Assembly: GCF_036170895.1 (NCBI RefSeq)
Contig: NZ_CP108036.1
Span: 2,666,001 to 2,730,000 of the forward strand
Source of the DNA: Streptomyces erythrochromogenes
Lineage (GTDB): Bacteria; Actinomycetota; Actinomycetes; Streptomycetales; Streptomycetaceae
Length of the DNA stretch: 64,000 bases
Direction of reading: 5' to 3'
The position numbers and the translations under genes are program-made. Positions within the stretch are counted from its first letter, which is position 1; each line of letters starts with the position of its first letter. The notes under the pieces are model-generated. The model made no database searches. It was given only the letters and a program-made list of their open reading frames with translations, and had not been told where the DNA came from. Shown in pieces: positions 27,710 through 37,066 of the stretch.

Positions 27710-28387
27710 CTACTTCTTGCGGGCGGTGGTCTTCTTCGCGGTGGCCTTGCGGGTCGCCGTCTTCTTGGCCGGCGCCTTCGTCGCTGCGGTGACCTTCTTG
27801 GCCGCCGGAGCGGTCTTCTTCGCGGCGGCGGTGGTCTTCTTCGCCGTGGCCGTGGCCTTCTTGGCGGTGGTGGCCTTCTTGGCGGCGGTCGTCGCCTTCT
27901 TCGCCGTGGCCGTGCTCTTCACCGCCGCCTTCTTGGCGGTCGCGGTGGTCTTCTTCGCCGCGACCTTCTTTGCGACCGTGGTCTTTGCCGCCGCCTTCTT
28001 GGCGGTGGTGGCCTTCTTCGCCGCGGCCTTCTTGACCGTCGCGGAGGCACCGCCGGTGAGGCTGCCCTTCGGCGCCTTCTTCACCGACACCTCGCCGCCC
28101 TTGGGCAGCTTCTTGGTGCCGCTGACCAGGTCCTTGAAGCCCTGGCCGGCACGGAATCGGGGCACCGAGGTCTTCTTGACCCGGACGCGCTCACCCGTCT
28201 GCGGGTTGCGGGCGTAACGGGCCGGACGGTCGACCTTCTCGAACGAGCCGAAGCCCGTGACCGAGACCCGGTCGCCCGCGACGGTAGCGCGGACGATGGC
28301 GTCCAGTACCGCGTCGACAGCGTCCGCGGCCTGCTGGCGGCCGCCCAGCTTGTCGGCAATCGCTTCTACGAGCTGCGCCTTGTTCAC
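27710..28387 (-). CDS. hupS: HU-family nucleoid protein with long lysine/alanine tail (HupS)
   Basis: Nucleoid-associated DNA-binding protein of 225 residues. Residues 1-90 are a normal HU domain (MNKAQLVEAIADKLG, VTGFGSFEKVDRPARYARNPQTGE), and about 95-225 is an H1-like tail of KKA/KKT repeats (AAAKKATT, ATAKKTT and variants). In S. coelicolor this protein compacts spore chromosomes. GTG 28387 has GAAGGGGA upstream. The tail repeats could vary in number by slippage. Position beside leuCD matches the S. coelicolor order I recall. Confidence 0.96.
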   Translation of the reverse strand: MNKAQLVEAIADKLGGRQQAADAVDAVLDAIVRATVAGDRVSVTGFGSFEKVDRPARYARNPQTGERVRVKKTSVPRFRAGQGFKDLVSGTKKLPKGGEVSVKKAPKGSLTGGASATVKKAAAKKATTAKKAAAKTTVAKKVAAKKTTATAKKAAVKSTATAKKATTAAKKATTAKKATATAKKTTAAAKKTAPAAKKVTAATKAPAKKTATRKATAKKTTARKK

Positions 28388-28531
28388 GTCTTCCCCTTCG
28401 GAGACTTCGCCAGAACGAATGTGTTCAAGCTTATTTCGCACGTTAGGCGGATATATACCGCAAATCAAACACGAAACGGGCTAATCACCCTAGTGCCGCA
28501 ACGCCGGAGGCGGTTACGGAGTTCCTTCGCA

Positions 28532-28759
28532 TCAGTCGCCTTCAGGGAATCGACCCTCGTCGAGGTCCTTCATCAACCTGTCCAGGCGCCTTGCCGCATC
28601 GGCGAGATCGTGCTTCGCCGCGGCTGTGACGACCAACAGCTTCCGGGACAGCGCCATCCTTACGCCCTCCGGGACTTGCAGTGAGCGCACCCGTGTGTGT
28701 GCTTCTTTCAGCCGGTCCGCGACGAGTTCGTAGAGCTCGAGTTGACTGTCGCGTTCCAT
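28532..28759 (-). CDS. small conserved helical protein, function unknown
   Basis: A 75-residue protein (MERDSQLELYELVADRLKEA...) predicted almost wholly helical, with alternating charged and hydrophobic residues and an acidic end. ATG 28759 has no strong Shine-Dalgarno. Located between hupS and leuD, where small helical proteins are conserved in streptomycetes as I recall. No function known to me. Confidence 0.65.
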   Translation of the reverse strand: MERDSQLELYELVADRLKEAHTRVRSLQVPEGVRMALSRKLLVVTAAAKHDLADAARRLDRLMKDLDEGRFPEGD

Positions 28760-28814
28760 GCACAGATTGTGCCATCTGGGGCGAGTTGTCGCCTCACGGG
28801 GCCTCAACAAACGG

Positions 28815-28846
28815 CTGTGCCCCCCGCCGGAGGGCGGGGGGCACAG
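28815..28846 (-). terminator. terminator downstream of leuCD
   Basis: 14-bp perfect stem (28815-28828 with 28833-28846) and GGAG loop, 50 bases after the leuD stop; followed on the minus strand by CCGTTTGTTG. Confidence 0.75.
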
Positions 28847-28896
28847 TGTTGTCGATGTGATCACCCGGGGGTGAATAAGCGCTGATCAGGCAGGAA

Positions 28897-29490
28897 TCAG
28901 GCCTGAATCGTGCGCGGCTTGAAGGCCGGGCGGGCGCTTTCGTAGGTCGCGATGTCCGCTTCGTTCTGAAGGGTGAGCGAGATGTCGTCCAGGCCTTCCA
29001 GCAGACGCCAGCGGGCGTTGTCGTCGAGTTCGAACTCGGCCACGACGCCTTCCGCGCGCACCTGGCGGTCGACCAGGTCGACCGTGATCTCCGCGGTCGG
29101 GTCGGCCTCGGTCAGCTCCCAGAGCCGGTCGACGGTCTCCTGCGGGAGCACGACGGTCAGCAGGCCGTTCTTCAGCGAGTTCCCGCGGAAGATGTCGGCG
29201 AAGCGGGAGGAGATGACCGTCTTGAACCCGAAGTTCTGCAGGGCCCAGACGGCGTGCTCGCGCGAGGAGCCGGTGCCGAAGTCGGGGCCGGCGACCAGCA
29301 CGGTCGCGCCGGCGCGCTCCGGACGGTTCGTGACGAACTCCGGGTCCTTGCGCCAGGCCTCGAAGAGCCCGTCCTCGAAGCCGTCGCGGGTGATCTTCTT
29401 GAGCCAGTGGGCCGGGATGATCTGGTCGGTGTCGACGTTGCTGCGGCGCAGCGGGACGGCCCGGCCGGTGTGGACGGTGAAGGCTTCCAT
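28897..29490 (-). CDS. leuD: 3-isopropylmalate dehydratase small subunit
   Basis: Swivel subunit of isopropylmalate isomerase in leucine synthesis, 197 residues. Starts [44 protein letters not shown] is the family signature. The ATG is 3 bases after the leuC stop, so the two subunits are made together. Transcription ends at the hairpin 28815. Confidence 0.97.
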   Translation of the reverse strand: MEAFTVHTGRAVPLRRSNVDTDQIIPAHWLKKITRDGFEDGLFEAWRKDPEFVTNRPERAGATVLVAGPDFGTGSSREHAVWALQNFGFKTVISSRFADIFRGNSLKNGLLTVVLPQETVDRLWELTEADPTAEITVDLVDRQVRAEGVVAEFELDDNARWRLLEGLDDISLTLQNEADIATYESARPAFKPRTIQA

Positions 29491-29493
29491 GGT

Positions 29494-30918
29494 TCAGACT
29501 CCGGCGGTCGCGTCGGCGGCGGACAGGTCGGCGGGCGAGGCCAGATGGCCCAGTACCGCGGTGGCGGCGGCCACCTGCGGGGAGACCAGGTGGGTGCGCC
29601 CGCCCTTGCCCTGCCGGCCCTCGAAGTTGCGGTTGGAGGTGGACGCGGAGCGCTCACCGGGCGCCAGTTGGTCGGGGTTCATCCCGAGGCACATCGAACA
29701 GCCCGCGTGCCGCCATTCGGCGCCGGCCTCCTTGAAGACCTTGTCCAGGCCCTCTTCCACGGCCTGGAGGGCGACGCGGACCGAGCCCGGGACGACCAGC
29801 ATCCTTACGCCGTCGGCGACTTTGCGGCCCTCGATGATCCCGGCGACGGCGCGCAGGTCCTCGATGCGGCCGTTGGTGCAGGAACCTACGAAGACGGTGT
29901 CGACCTTGATGTCGCGCAGCGGCTGCCCGGCGGTCAACCCCATGTACTCCAGGGCCTTTTCGGCCGCGAGGCGCTCCGAAGCGTCCTCGTACGAAGCCGG
30001 GTCGGGGACGTCGGCCGACAGCGGCGCGCCCTGGCCCGGGTTGGTGCCCCAGGTGACGAAGGGCGACAGCGCGGCGCCGTCGATGACGACCTCGGCGTCG
30101 AAGACCGCGTCCTCGTCGGTGCGCAGGGTCTTCCAGTACGCGACGGCCGCGTCCCAGTCCTCGCCCACGGGGGCGTGGTCGCGGCCCTGGAGGTAGTCGA
30201 AGGTGGTCTGGTCGGGGGCGATCATGCCCGCCCGGGCGCCGGCCTCGATCGACATGTTGCAGATGGTCATGCGGGCTTCCATCGAGAGCTGCTCGATGGC
30301 CTCGCCGCGGTACTCCAGGATGTAGCCCTGGCCGCCGCCGGTGCCGATCTTGGCGATGATCGCCAGGATCAGGTCCTTCGCGGTGACGCCCTCGGGCAGC
30401 TCGCCGGTGACCGTGATGGCCATGGTCTTCGGGCGGGCCAGCGGCAGGGTCTGGGTGGCCAGTACGTGCTCGACCTGGCTGGTGCCGATGCCGAAGGCCA
30501 GCGCGCCGAAGGCGCCGTGCGTGGAGGTGTGCGAGTCGCCGCAGACCACGGTGGTGCCGGGCTGGGTCAGGCCCAGCTGCGGTCCCACGACGTGGACCAC
30601 TCCCTGCTCGACGTCGCCCAGCGAGTGCAGGCGCACGCCGAACTCGGCGCAGTTCGCCCGCAGCGTCTCCAGCTGGGCGCGGGAGACCGGGTCCGCGATC
30701 GGCTTGTCGATGTCGAGGGTGGGGGTGTTGTGGTCCTCGGTCGCAATGGTGAGGTCGAGGCGTCGGACCTTGCGGCCTGCCTGGCGCAGTCCTTCGAAGG
30801 CCTGCGGGCTGGTCACCTCGTGCAGCAGGTGCAGATCGATGAAGAGGAGGTCGGGCTCGCCTTCGGCGCGCCGGACGACATGGTCGTCCCAGACCTTCTC
30901 CGCGAGTGTCCTACCCAT
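29494..30918 (-). CDS. leuC: 3-isopropylmalate dehydratase large subunit
   Basis: Aconitase-type [4Fe-4S] isomerase of leucine synthesis, 474 residues. The cluster cysteines are in [10 protein letters not shown] and [32 protein letters not shown] and the substrate loop are intact. ATG 30918 has GGAGGG upstream. Divergent from ndgR, with a palindromic NdgR-type site in the gap (31070-31093), so leuCD is very probably controlled by NdgR. Confidence 0.97.
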   Translation of the reverse strand: MGRTLAEKVWDDHVVRRAEGEPDLLFIDLHLLHEVTSPQAFEGLRQAGRKVRRLDLTIATEDHNTPTLDIDKPIADPVSRAQLETLRANCAEFGVRLHSLGDVEQGVVHVVGPQLGLTQPGTTVVCGDSHTSTHGAFGALAFGIGTSQVEHVLATQTLPLARPKTMAITVTGELPEGVTAKDLILAIIAKIGTGGGQGYILEYRGEAIEQLSMEARMTICNMSIEAGARAGMIAPDQTTFDYLQGRDHAPVGEDWDAAVAYWKTLRTDEDAVFDAEVVIDGAALSPFVTWGTNPGQGAPLSADVPDPASYEDASERLAAEKALEYMGLTAGQPLRDIKVDTVFVGSCTNGRIEDLRAVAGIIEGRKVADGVRMLVVPGSVRVALQAVEEGLDKVFKEAGAEWRHAGCSMCLGMNPDQLAPGERSASTSNRNFEGRQGKGGRTHLVSPQVAAATAVLGHLASPADLSAADATAGV

Positions 30919-31069
30919 CGCTTTCCCTCCGGCCGGCGGGTTGTGCCGGCGCTTCATAGAGATCTGTGCCACCGGACGCCCGTACCCCACGTCCCGGACG
31001 ACGGCTCGGACCCAGTGGTTCGTGGACCCGCACATACAGACTCGCTGGTTCTTGGAAAAATTGAACTTG

Positions 31070-31093
31070 CGTTTCACAGTGTGAGACGCGAAT
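31070..31093. promoter_or_regulatory. candidate NdgR operator in the leuC-ndgR gap
   Basis: Imperfect palindrome CGTTTCACAGTGTGAGACG at 31070-31088, 14 bases before the ndgR ATG. NdgR/LtbR-type IclR regulators are known to bind the leuCD promoter region in actinomycetes. The right half TGAGACGCGAAT (31082-31093) recurs at 62887-62898, upstream of the leuB unit. Confidence 0.6.
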
Positions 31094-31101
31094 ATCGTTT
31101 C

Positions 31102-31818
31102 ATGGACAACTCTAGCGGCGTCGGCGTTCTCGACAAGGCAGCTCTGGTATTGAGCGCACTGGAGTCCGGTCCGGCCACCCTCGCCGGGCTGGTCGCGGCG
31201 ACAGGGCTCGCACGACCCACGGCACATCGCCTTGCCGTGGCACTGGAACACCACCGGATGGTGGCGAGGGACATGCAGGGCCGGTTCATCCTCGGTCCGC
31301 GGCTGGCGGAGCTCGCCGCCGCGGCCGGCGAGGACCGTCTGCTGGCCACGGCGGGACCGGTACTCACCCACCTCCGTGACGTGACGGGCGAGAGCGCGCA
31401 GCTCTACCGCCGTCAGGGAGACATGCGCATCTGCGTGGCGGCGGCGGAACGGCTGTCCGGCCTCCGGGACACCGTCCCGGTGGGCTCGACCCTGCCGATG
31501 AAGGCCGGCTCGGCCGCGCAGATCCTGATGGCCTGGGAGGAGCCCGAGCGGCTCCACCGCGGCCTGCAGGGCGCGCGCTTCACGGCGACGGCGCTCTCGG
31601 GCGTGCGGCGCCGCGGCTGGGCGCAGTCGATCGGCGAGCGGGAGCCCGGCGTGGCGTCCGTCTCGGCGCCGGTGCGCGGGCCGTCGAACCGCGTGGTGGC
31701 CTCCGTATCGGTCTCCGGGCCGATCGAGCGGCTGACGCGCCACCCGGGCCGGATGCACGCCCAGGCCGTCATCGACGCGGCCGCACGGCTCACGGAGGCG
31801 CTGCGCCGCTCCGGCTGA
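31102..31818 (+). CDS. ndgR: IclR-family regulator NdgR
   Basis: A 238-residue IclR regulator almost identical, as I recall, to NdgR of S. coelicolor (AreB in S. clavuligerus, LtbR in corynebacteria), which links leucine/branched-chain synthesis to nitrogen and secondary metabolism. Winged helix at about 10-60 ([22 protein letters not shown]), effector domain from about 75 ([25 protein letters not shown]). ATG 31102 is preferred over an in-frame GTG 31081, which lies in the operator. Confidence 0.95.
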   Translation: MDNSSGVGVLDKAALVLSALESGPATLAGLVAATGLARPTAHRLAVALEHHRMVARDMQGRFILGPRLAELAAAAGEDRLLATAGPVLTHLRDVTGESAQLYRRQGDMRICVAAAERLSGLRDTVPVGSTLPMKAGSAAQILMAWEEPERLHRGLQGARFTATALSGVRRRGWAQSIGEREPGVASVSAPVRGPSNRVVASVSVSGPIERLTRHPGRMHAQAVIDAAARLTEALRRSG

Positions 31819-31933
31819 CGCCCCGACCCCACCTGTTCACCCCCGGGCCCGGGGGCGCGTTCGACGCCGCACACGTCCGAACACGCGCCTCCGGGCCCGT
31901 ACTTGTGCCCGCGCCGGCAGGACCGGCACAAAG

Positions 31934-31972
31934 CGAAGAGGCCCTCCGCGATGAACGCGGAGGGCCTCTTCG
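31934..31972. terminator. 17-bp perfect bidirectional terminator between ndgR and the tRNA array
   Basis: Arms 31934-31950 and 31956-31972 pair perfectly around ATGAA. Serves ndgR from the left and the tRNA array from the right. Confidence 0.85.
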
Positions 31973-31977
31973 ATGCG

Positions 31978-32050
31978 TACCCCCGACCGGATTCGAACCG
32001 GCGCTACCGCCTTGAGAGGGCGGCGTGCTAGGCCGCTACACAACGGGGGC
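31978..32050 (-). tRNA. tRNA-Glu (CTC), copy 1
   Basis: 73-base cloverleaf; acceptor GCCCCCG with CGGGGGT (G-U first pair), anticodon loop CTCTCAA giving CTC, T loop GGTTCGAAT. No encoded CCA. Identical to copies at 32158 and 32295. Confidence 0.96.
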
Positions 32051-32064
32051 TTGCTTGTACTGCG

Positions 32065-32136
32065 CTGGGCTACCAGGACTCGAACCTAGAACAAAGGAAC
32101 CAGAAACCTTCGTGTTGCCAATTACACCATAGCCCA
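32065..32136 (-). tRNA. tRNA-Gln (CTG), copy 1
   Basis: 72-base cloverleaf with acceptor TGGGCTA/TAGCCCA, discriminator G, anticodon CTG in the TTCTGGT loop. Differs from the copy at 32395 by compensatory stem changes. Confidence 0.95.
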
Positions 32137-32157
32137 ATGTGGTCTATACCAGACCAG

Positions 32158-32230
32158 TACCCCCGACCGGATTCGAACCGGCGCTACCGCCTTGAGAGGG
32201 CGGCGTGCTAGGCCGCTACACAACGGGGGC
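32158..32230 (-). tRNA. tRNA-Glu (CTC), copy 2
   Basis: Identical in sequence to the copy at 31978, including two flanking bases on the 3' side. Confidence 0.96.
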
Positions 32231-32294
32231 CCTAGCGATCCTGCATCAAGACGTCCGGGAGCTACCCAAGAGGAGATCTTGCGGGAAGGATCTG

Positions 32295-32367
32295 TACCCC
32301 CGACCGGATTCGAACCGGCGCTACCGCCTTGAGAGGGCGGCGTGCTAGGCCGCTACACAACGGGGGC
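32295..32367 (-). tRNA. tRNA-Glu (CTC), copy 3
   Basis: Identical to the other two tRNA-Glu genes. On the minus strand the array reads Gln-Glu-Glu-Gln-Glu. Confidence 0.96.
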
Positions 32368-32394
32368 AAAGCACTGCGTTACTACTGCACTGCG

Positions 32395-32466
32395 CTGGGG
32401 TACCAGGACTCGAACCTAGAATAAGGGAACCAGAAACCCTCGTGTTGCCAATTACACTATACCCCA
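32395..32466 (-). tRNA. tRNA-Gln (CTG), copy 2
   Basis: 72-base cloverleaf, acceptor TGGGGTA/TACCCCA, anticodon CTG. First gene of the array; a promoter must lie in 32467-32551 but none is clear. Confidence 0.95.
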
Positions 32467-32551
32467 CCGAAAGTCAACCCCCTGGGGGATTTTCTTTCGA
32501 GTGGCGCCTCCGTCCGGCCTTTCGGCCCGCTCCGGCGGCGCAGAAAGAACA

Positions 32552-33280
32552 TTACCGGATGCCTGACCGTGCTCCAAAACGGGTATCGCGCGCCAGCAGC
32601 TCGGGCAGCCGGTCAAGGCCTTCGATCCGGTGCGCCCCCTCGGGGGCGGGTCCCCGGCCGCCGTCCCGGTCGATCCAGACGGCGAGCAGCCCGGCGTCGC
32701 GGGCCCCCCGCGCGTCGATCTCGGGCTGGTCCCCCACGTACGCCACCTCCCCGGGCGGCAGTCCGAGCGCCTCGCACGCGGCGAGGAAGGCCTCCGCCTC
32801 GGGTTTGCTGACGCCGAGCTCGACGGCGCAGACCAGCACCTCGAAGCGTTCGCGCAGGCCGAGGTGACGCAGTTTGGGGTCCTGGTTGGTCGTGGAGGAG
32901 TTGGAGAGCACCCCGTGCCGGTAGTCGGCCGCGAGGGCGTCGAGCGCCGGCACGACGTCGGGGAAGACGGTCCAGGCGGCCTTGTAGTGCTCGACGTAAC
33001 TGTCGAACCAGGCGTCGGCCTCGGCCGCGGTCATGCCGGGCTCGTCGAGGAACTCCCGTACCCGCTCCTGGCGCTGCCCCTGGAAGGTGCCCACGCCCGC
33101 GGCGAAGTTCGCCCAGTGGCGGTCGGTGATCTCCCGCCAGCGCGCGAGCGCCTGCGCGGGGGTCCCGTACCGCTCGGCGAGCCGGACGGCCTCCAGCTGC
33201 GCCGCGAGACCGGCCGCGTCGGCCCCCGTGTAGTCGAAGAGGGTGTCGTCGATGTCCCACAGCACGGCGCGGATCGGCAT
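32552..33280 (-). CDS. HAD-superfamily hydrolase
   Basis: A 242-residue haloacid-dehalogenase-type phosphatase. Motif I is DIDDTLFDYTG (nucleophile D9, acid D11), motif II SNSST, the motif III Lys is in GVSKPEAEAF and motif IV is VGDQPEIDARGARDAG. A helical cap lies between motifs I and II (C1 type). The substrate is unknown, perhaps a small phosphorylated metabolite. Start ATG 33280. It lies 10 bases after the decayed DUF4241 gene. Confidence 0.9.
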   Translation of the reverse strand: MPIRAVLWDIDDTLFDYTGADAAGLAAQLEAVRLAERYGTPAQALARWREITDRHWANFAAGVGTFQGQRQERVREFLDEPGMTAAEADAWFDSYVEHYKAAWTVFPDVVPALDALAADYRHGVLSNSSTTNQDPKLRHLGLRERFEVLVCAVELGVSKPEAEAFLAACEALGLPPGEVAYVGDQPEIDARGARDAGLLAVWIDRDGGRGPAPEGAHRIEGLDRLPELLARDTRFGARSGIR

Positions 33281-33290
33281 GTGCCCGAGC

Positions 33291-33811
33291 CTATGCCGAA
33301 GCGCCCTCCTGCGGGGGCACGACGAAGAAGTCCGTCACGAAGCAGGTGACCCGGCCCTCGGCGTCGCGGCCGATCCAGGTCGGGTAGCAGCCGTCGCCCC
33401 ACCCGGAGGTGAATCCCGCGAGGGTGGGACCGGCCTCTCCCCCGGCCAGGAAGACCGCAGGGCCGTCGCCGACCGTCTCCATGGCGGCCCACACCGCGCC
33501 TTCCTCCTCCCCGGTACCGGGGAACGAGCCGTCGGCGGCGGCGTCGTAGAAACAGCCGGTGCCCGCGTCCACGCCGTACCCGTAGAACTCGTCCTCGCCC
33601 AGGACGGCCGGGTCCTGGCTCTCGTCACCGCGAACGGCTCCGCGTCGCCCGACCCGAGGAGGACGAAGGGGTCGCAGGCGACGATCCGGCCCGTGGGCAG
33701 GGTCGCGTCCCCGATGACGACCGGGGCGAGCGTCCCCGTCGTCCCGTTGTCGTGGGCGAAGGCGGAACCCGCGGTGAAGTGCCAGGCGTAGTCGGGCGGG
33801 GTCATCGGCAC
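33291..33811 (-). pseudogene. DUF4241-family gene disrupted by a frameshift and probable internal deletion
   Basis: Two pieces of one protein lie in different frames. The N-terminal part (from GTG 33811 or ATG 33805: TPPDYAWHFTAGSAFAHDNG to GSGDAEPFAV) runs to about 33622; the C-terminal part (GEDEFYGYGVDAGTGCFYDA to the stop at 33291) is read in another frame from about 33630. In the family as I recall it, a stretch with a YPV-type motif and a DAPVVRW-like strand lies between these parts; here it is missing. So an internal deletion that also shifted the frame is the simplest reading. Read-through in the first frame gives only 158 residues with a nonsense tail. Function of the family is unknown. 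Confidence 0.65.
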
Positions 33812-33878
33812 GGCGGAGCCTCCGGGAATGCGCGGGGTGATCGGTTCCGCCGGAGCCCATGGGGCACCGCCGGCAACG

Positions 33879-33924
33879 CCGCAGGGGGCGGCGGCCCGGG
33901 GGTCCGGGCCGCCGCCCCCTGCGG
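33879..33924 (-). terminator. 21-bp perfect hairpin after gltX
   Basis: Arms 33879-33899 and 33904-33924 pair perfectly with a GGGT loop, 23 bases after the gltX stop. Confidence 0.8.
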
Positions 33925-33946
33925 GACGTACGGGTGGTGCTGCGGA

Positions 33947-35422
33947 TCAGCCGGCCAGCTTGGCCAGGGCCGCGTCGATGCGGGCCAGCGAGCGCTCCTT
34001 GCCCAGGATCTCCAGGGACTCGAAGAGCGGCAGGCCGACCGTGCGGCCGGTGACGGCCACGCGGACGGGGGCCTGGGCCTTGCCGAGCTTGAGGCCGTGG
34101 GCCTCGCCGGCGGTCAGGACGGCCTGCTTGAGGGACTCCGGGTCCGACCAGTCGGCGTCGGCGAGCTTCTCGCGGGCGGTGGTCAGCAGGGCCGCCGGCT
34201 CGCCCTTCATCGCCTTGTCCCACGAGGCCTGGTCCTCGACGGGCTCCTTGCGGAACAGGAAGTCGACGTTGGCGGTGATCTCCGACAGGACGCCCACGCG
34301 CGTCTGGGCGTACGGCGCGATGCGCTCCCAGGCCTCGGTGTCGAAGTCCTCCGGCGCCCAGTTGGCGTGCGGGGCCTGCAGCCACGGGGCGCAGCGGTCC
34401 GCGAAGACCTTCGGGTCGAGCAGGCGGATGTGGTCGCCGTTGATCGACTCGGCCTTCTTCAGGTCGAAGCGCGCCGGGTTGGCGTTCACGCCGTCGATGT
34501 CGAACTTCTGGACCATCTCCTCGATCGAGAAGACGTCCTGGTCCTTGGAGAAGGACCAGCCGAGGAGCGAGAGGTAGTTCAGCAGGCCCTCGGGCAGGAA
34601 GCCGCGCTCGCGGTACAGGTTGAGCGAGGCCTCGGGGTCGCGCTTGGAGAGCTTCTTGTTGCCCTCGCCCATCACGTACGGCAGGTGGCCGAAGGCGGGG
34701 GTGCCCTTGGCGACGCCCAGCTCGATCAGCGCCTTGTACAGGGCGATCTGGCGCGGGGTCGACGAGAGGAGGTCCTCGCCGCGCAGGACGTGCGTAATCT
34801 CCATCAGCGCGTCGTCCACCGGGTTGACCAGGGTGTAGAGCGGGGCCCCGTTGGCCCGGACGATGCCGAAGTCCGGCACGTTGTCCGGGGTGAAGGTCAG
34901 CTCGCCGCGCACCAGGTCGGTGAAGGTGATGGGCTCGTCGGGCATCCGGAAGCGGACGATCGCGGGGCGGTGCTCGCCCTGGTACGCCTCGATCTGCACG
35001 GTGGTGAGCTCGCGGCAGTGGCCGTCGTAGCCGGAGGGCTTGCCGGCCGCGCGGGCGGCGGCGCGGCGCGCGTCGAGCTCCTCGGTGCTGCAGTAGCAGT
35101 GGTAGGCGTAGCCGCCGTCCAGCAGCTTCTGGGCGACGTCCTTGTAGATGTCCATGCGCTCGGACTGGCGGTACGGGGCGTGCGGGCCGCCGACCTCGGG
35201 GCCCTCGTCCCAGGTGAAGCCGAGCCAGCGCAGCGAGTCGAGCAGCTGGTCGTAGGACTCCTCGGAGTCGCGGGCCGCGTCGGTGTCCTCGATGCGGAAC
35301 ACGAACGTGCCGCCGTGGTGGCGGGCGAACGCCCAGTTGAAGAGGGCGGTCCGCACCAGGCCCACGTGGGGGTTGCCGGTCGGGGAGGGACAGAAACGTA
35401 CGCGGACGGGTCCGTTAGCCAC
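33947..35422 (-). CDS. gltX: glutamyl-tRNA synthetase
   Basis: Class I aminoacyl-tRNA synthetase, 491 residues, charging tRNA-Glu (whose genes lie 1.5 kb away) and, in actinomycetes, also tRNA-Gln before amidation. [20 protein letters not shown] is the HIGH-type region, the [10 protein letters not shown] motif the KMSKS equivalent, and [12 protein letters not shown] the zinc-like insert. GTG 35422 overlaps the preceding gene by 8 bases, so translation is coupled. Confidence 0.97.
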   Translation of the reverse strand: MANGPVRVRFCPSPTGNPHVGLVRTALFNWAFARHHGGTFVFRIEDTDAARDSEESYDQLLDSLRWLGFTWDEGPEVGGPHAPYRQSERMDIYKDVAQKLLDGGYAYHCYCSTEELDARRAAARAAGKPSGYDGHCRELTTVQIEAYQGEHRPAIVRFRMPDEPITFTDLVRGELTFTPDNVPDFGIVRANGAPLYTLVNPVDDALMEITHVLRGEDLLSSTPRQIALYKALIELGVAKGTPAFGHLPYVMGEGNKKLSKRDPEASLNLYRERGFLPEGLLNYLSLLGWSFSKDQDVFSIEEMVQKFDIDGVNANPARFDLKKAESINGDHIRLLDPKVFADRCAPWLQAPHANWAPEDFDTEAWERIAPYAQTRVGVLSEITANVDFLFRKEPVEDQASWDKAMKGEPAALLTTAREKLADADWSDPESLKQAVLTAGEAHGLKLGKAQAPVRVAVTGRTVGLPLFESLEILGKERSLARIDAALAKLAG

Positions 35423-36203
35423 GCTTGATCACCTTGTTGGTGAGAGTGCCGATGCCTTCGATGGTGACGGCGACCTCGTCGCCGACGTTGAGGGGGCCGA
35501 CTCCGGCCGGGGTCCCCGTGAGGATGACGTCGCCGGGGAGCAGCGTCATGGCCTCGGTGATGTGGACGACCAGGTCCTCGATGGAGCGGACCATGTCACT
35601 GGTGCGGCCCAGCTGGCGCTGCTGGCCGTTGACCGTGCACTGGATGGTCAGGTCGCCCGGGTCCAGGTCGGTCTCGATCCAGGGGCCGAGGGGGCAGGAG
35701 CTGTCGAAGCCCTTGGCCCGGGCCCACTGCTTCTCCCGTTGCTGGACGTCGCGCGCCGTGACGTCGTTGGCGCAGGTGTAGCCGAGGATGACGTCCTTGA
35801 CGCGCTCCCTGGGGACCTCTCGGCACATGCGGCCGATGACCACGGCGAGCTCCGCCTCGTGGTGGAGGTCCTGGGAGAAGGAGGGGTAGGTGATCGGGTC
35901 ACCCGGGCCGACCACCGAGGTGGACGGCTTGAAGAAGGTGATGGGGGCGTCCGGGACCTCGTTGCCGAGCTCCGCCGCGTGCTCCGCGTAGTTGCGGCCG
36001 ATGGCCACGACCTTGTTCGGGAGCACGGGCGGCAGGAGCCGGACCTTGCTCAGCGGGACCTTGGTGCCCGAGAGCTCGAAGTCCGCGAACGGGATGCCCT
36101 TGATGATGTCGAGCACGAGCGACGCTTCGTTGCCGGGGGCGGCGTCGCCCTCGACCGCGCCGAACGCGACATTGCCGTCGATCGAGAACCTGGCGATGCG
36201 CAC
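35415..36203 (-). CDS. fumarylacetoacetate hydrolase family protein
   Basis: A 262-residue enzyme of the FAH fold. Metal ligands are expected in [11 protein letters not shown] (Glu residues) and in [14 protein letters not shown]; the [13 protein letters not shown] and [16 protein letters not shown] motifs are intact. Members cleave C-C bonds of acylpyruvates or decarboxylate oxaloacetate; this one may be the oxaloacetate-type housekeeping enzyme, but specificity is not readable. Start GTG 36203. It forms a pair with gltX (8-base overlap). Confidence 0.9.
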   Translation of the reverse strand: MRIARFSIDGNVAFGAVEGDAAPGNEASLVLDIIKGIPFADFELSGTKVPLSKVRLLPPVLPNKVVAIGRNYAEHAAELGNEVPDAPITFFKPSTSVVGPGDPITYPSFSQDLHHEAELAVVIGRMCREVPRERVKDVILGYTCANDVTARDVQQREKQWARAKGFDSSCPLGPWIETDLDPGDLTIQCTVNGQQRQLGRTSDMVRSIEDLVVHITEAMTLLPGDVILTGTPAGVGPLNVGDEVAVTIEGIGTLTNKVIKRG

Positions 36204-36300
36204 GTGTTGCGTCTGCCCCTCTGTATTTCCGCTGGCTGGAGTCTGCGGTCCCCAGGCTAACGCGGCGGGCGGCGGCGCTTCACGTTCCGTGCGGGGCGGC

Positions 36301-36489
36301 TTACTGCGCGGCGGCGGCGACCGGCGCGTCCATGAGGACCGTGCGCCGGGGGTTGGCGGTCTGCGTCGGCAGCTCGACGGCGTGCTCCGGGGTGGCCGGG
36401 GCCGCCTGCAGCTCCTCGGCGTCCTTGAGGTGCGCGAGGGTGGTGCGGCGGGGGTTGGCTATGTTGCGGAACATCGTCGTCGTCTTCAT
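36301..36489 (-). CDS. 62-residue peptide with duplicated ANPRRT motif, function unknown
   Basis: A small protein MKTTTMFRNIANPRRTTLAH..., with ANPRRTTL at residues 11-18 and ANPRRTVL at 45-52 separated by an acidic helix (LKDAEELQ) and a Pro/Glu stretch; it ends AAAAQ. No signal peptide, no Cys. The Shine-Dalgarno is weak (GAGGA 11 bases off). Third-position GC use and the repeat support coding. It lies between the FAH gene and the conservon cluster. It could be a small regulator, a ribosome- or membrane-binding peptide, or a precursor peptide; none is shown. Confidence 0.6.
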   Translation of the reverse strand: MKTTTMFRNIANPRRTTLAHLKDAEELQAAPATPEHAVELPTQTANPRRTVLMDAPVAAAAQ

Positions 36490-37066
36490 CGGAGTTCGGG
36501 GTCCTCGGTTCGGTCTGTGGATGTCGGCCGGCGCGCACACCAACCCTTGCGCCAACCCTTTAAGGGGCAAGGCTAAACATCTGAATCCCCCGCCGAACCG
36601 GGAAGTAATGGCCACGGCTATGTGAGTTTGCTCACCCGTGACCAGACATTACTTCCATAACGGACAGCCAACGAGATCCGTCGAAACGGACATTGCGCCA
36701 CTGAATGCGCCATTCCGCTCCTGATCATCGCGACTGGGACACCTTGCCAGCCATGTTGTTTGGATGGCGTAAGTCCGATTTCAACCGAATGCGGTCGCAC
36801 ATCGCGTAGTGCATCTGTCACGTGCCGTGACCGACTCTCCGGGGGAACACGCGCACCTTGTTGGAGATCCGCCACTGTGCTGGAATTCGCGGGACCGCCG
36901 CGGGATTCAGTCCGGCGCGCAGGTGGCGCGACACCGCGCCGAGCGGCGGAAGGAAAGGGAGACGCGCCGGTCACCGACGACCACCATGGGGCCGAAAGTG
37001 CCCCACGACTCGACACCGTTCCGCCGGTCGCCCGGCGGGACGCCTGGTCCAGAGGTTGCGACGCTA
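36490..37066. other. 577-base intergenic/leader region before cvnA1
   Basis: Divergent promoter region between the 62-residue peptide gene and cvnA1; the first 350 bases are less GC-rich than the rest of the window. It shares with the cvnA2 leader the blocks GGCRTAAGTC, GATTTCAAC and GTGCTGGAATTC (here 36877-36888). The cvnA1 frame is open from 36809, and ATG 36986 is an alternative start, so part of it may be coding. Confidence 0.5.

Noticed and set aside
27710..28080. The KKA/KKT-rich stretch as a tandem DNA repeat or CRISPR-like array
   Set aside because: It is coding sequence for the HupS lysine-rich tail; units are irregular and there are no spacers.
30919..31080. Leucine leader peptide before leuC
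   Set aside because: No short frame rich in Leu codons and no T-tracted hairpin lies before leuC; the palindromic NdgR site explains regulation better.
36877..37066. An upstream ORF from GTGCTGGAATTC before cvnA1 like that of cvnA2
   Set aside because: The frame does not stop at the cvnA1 start but runs on for over a kilobase out of frame, so the shared bases cannot be the same kind of coupled mini-ORF there.
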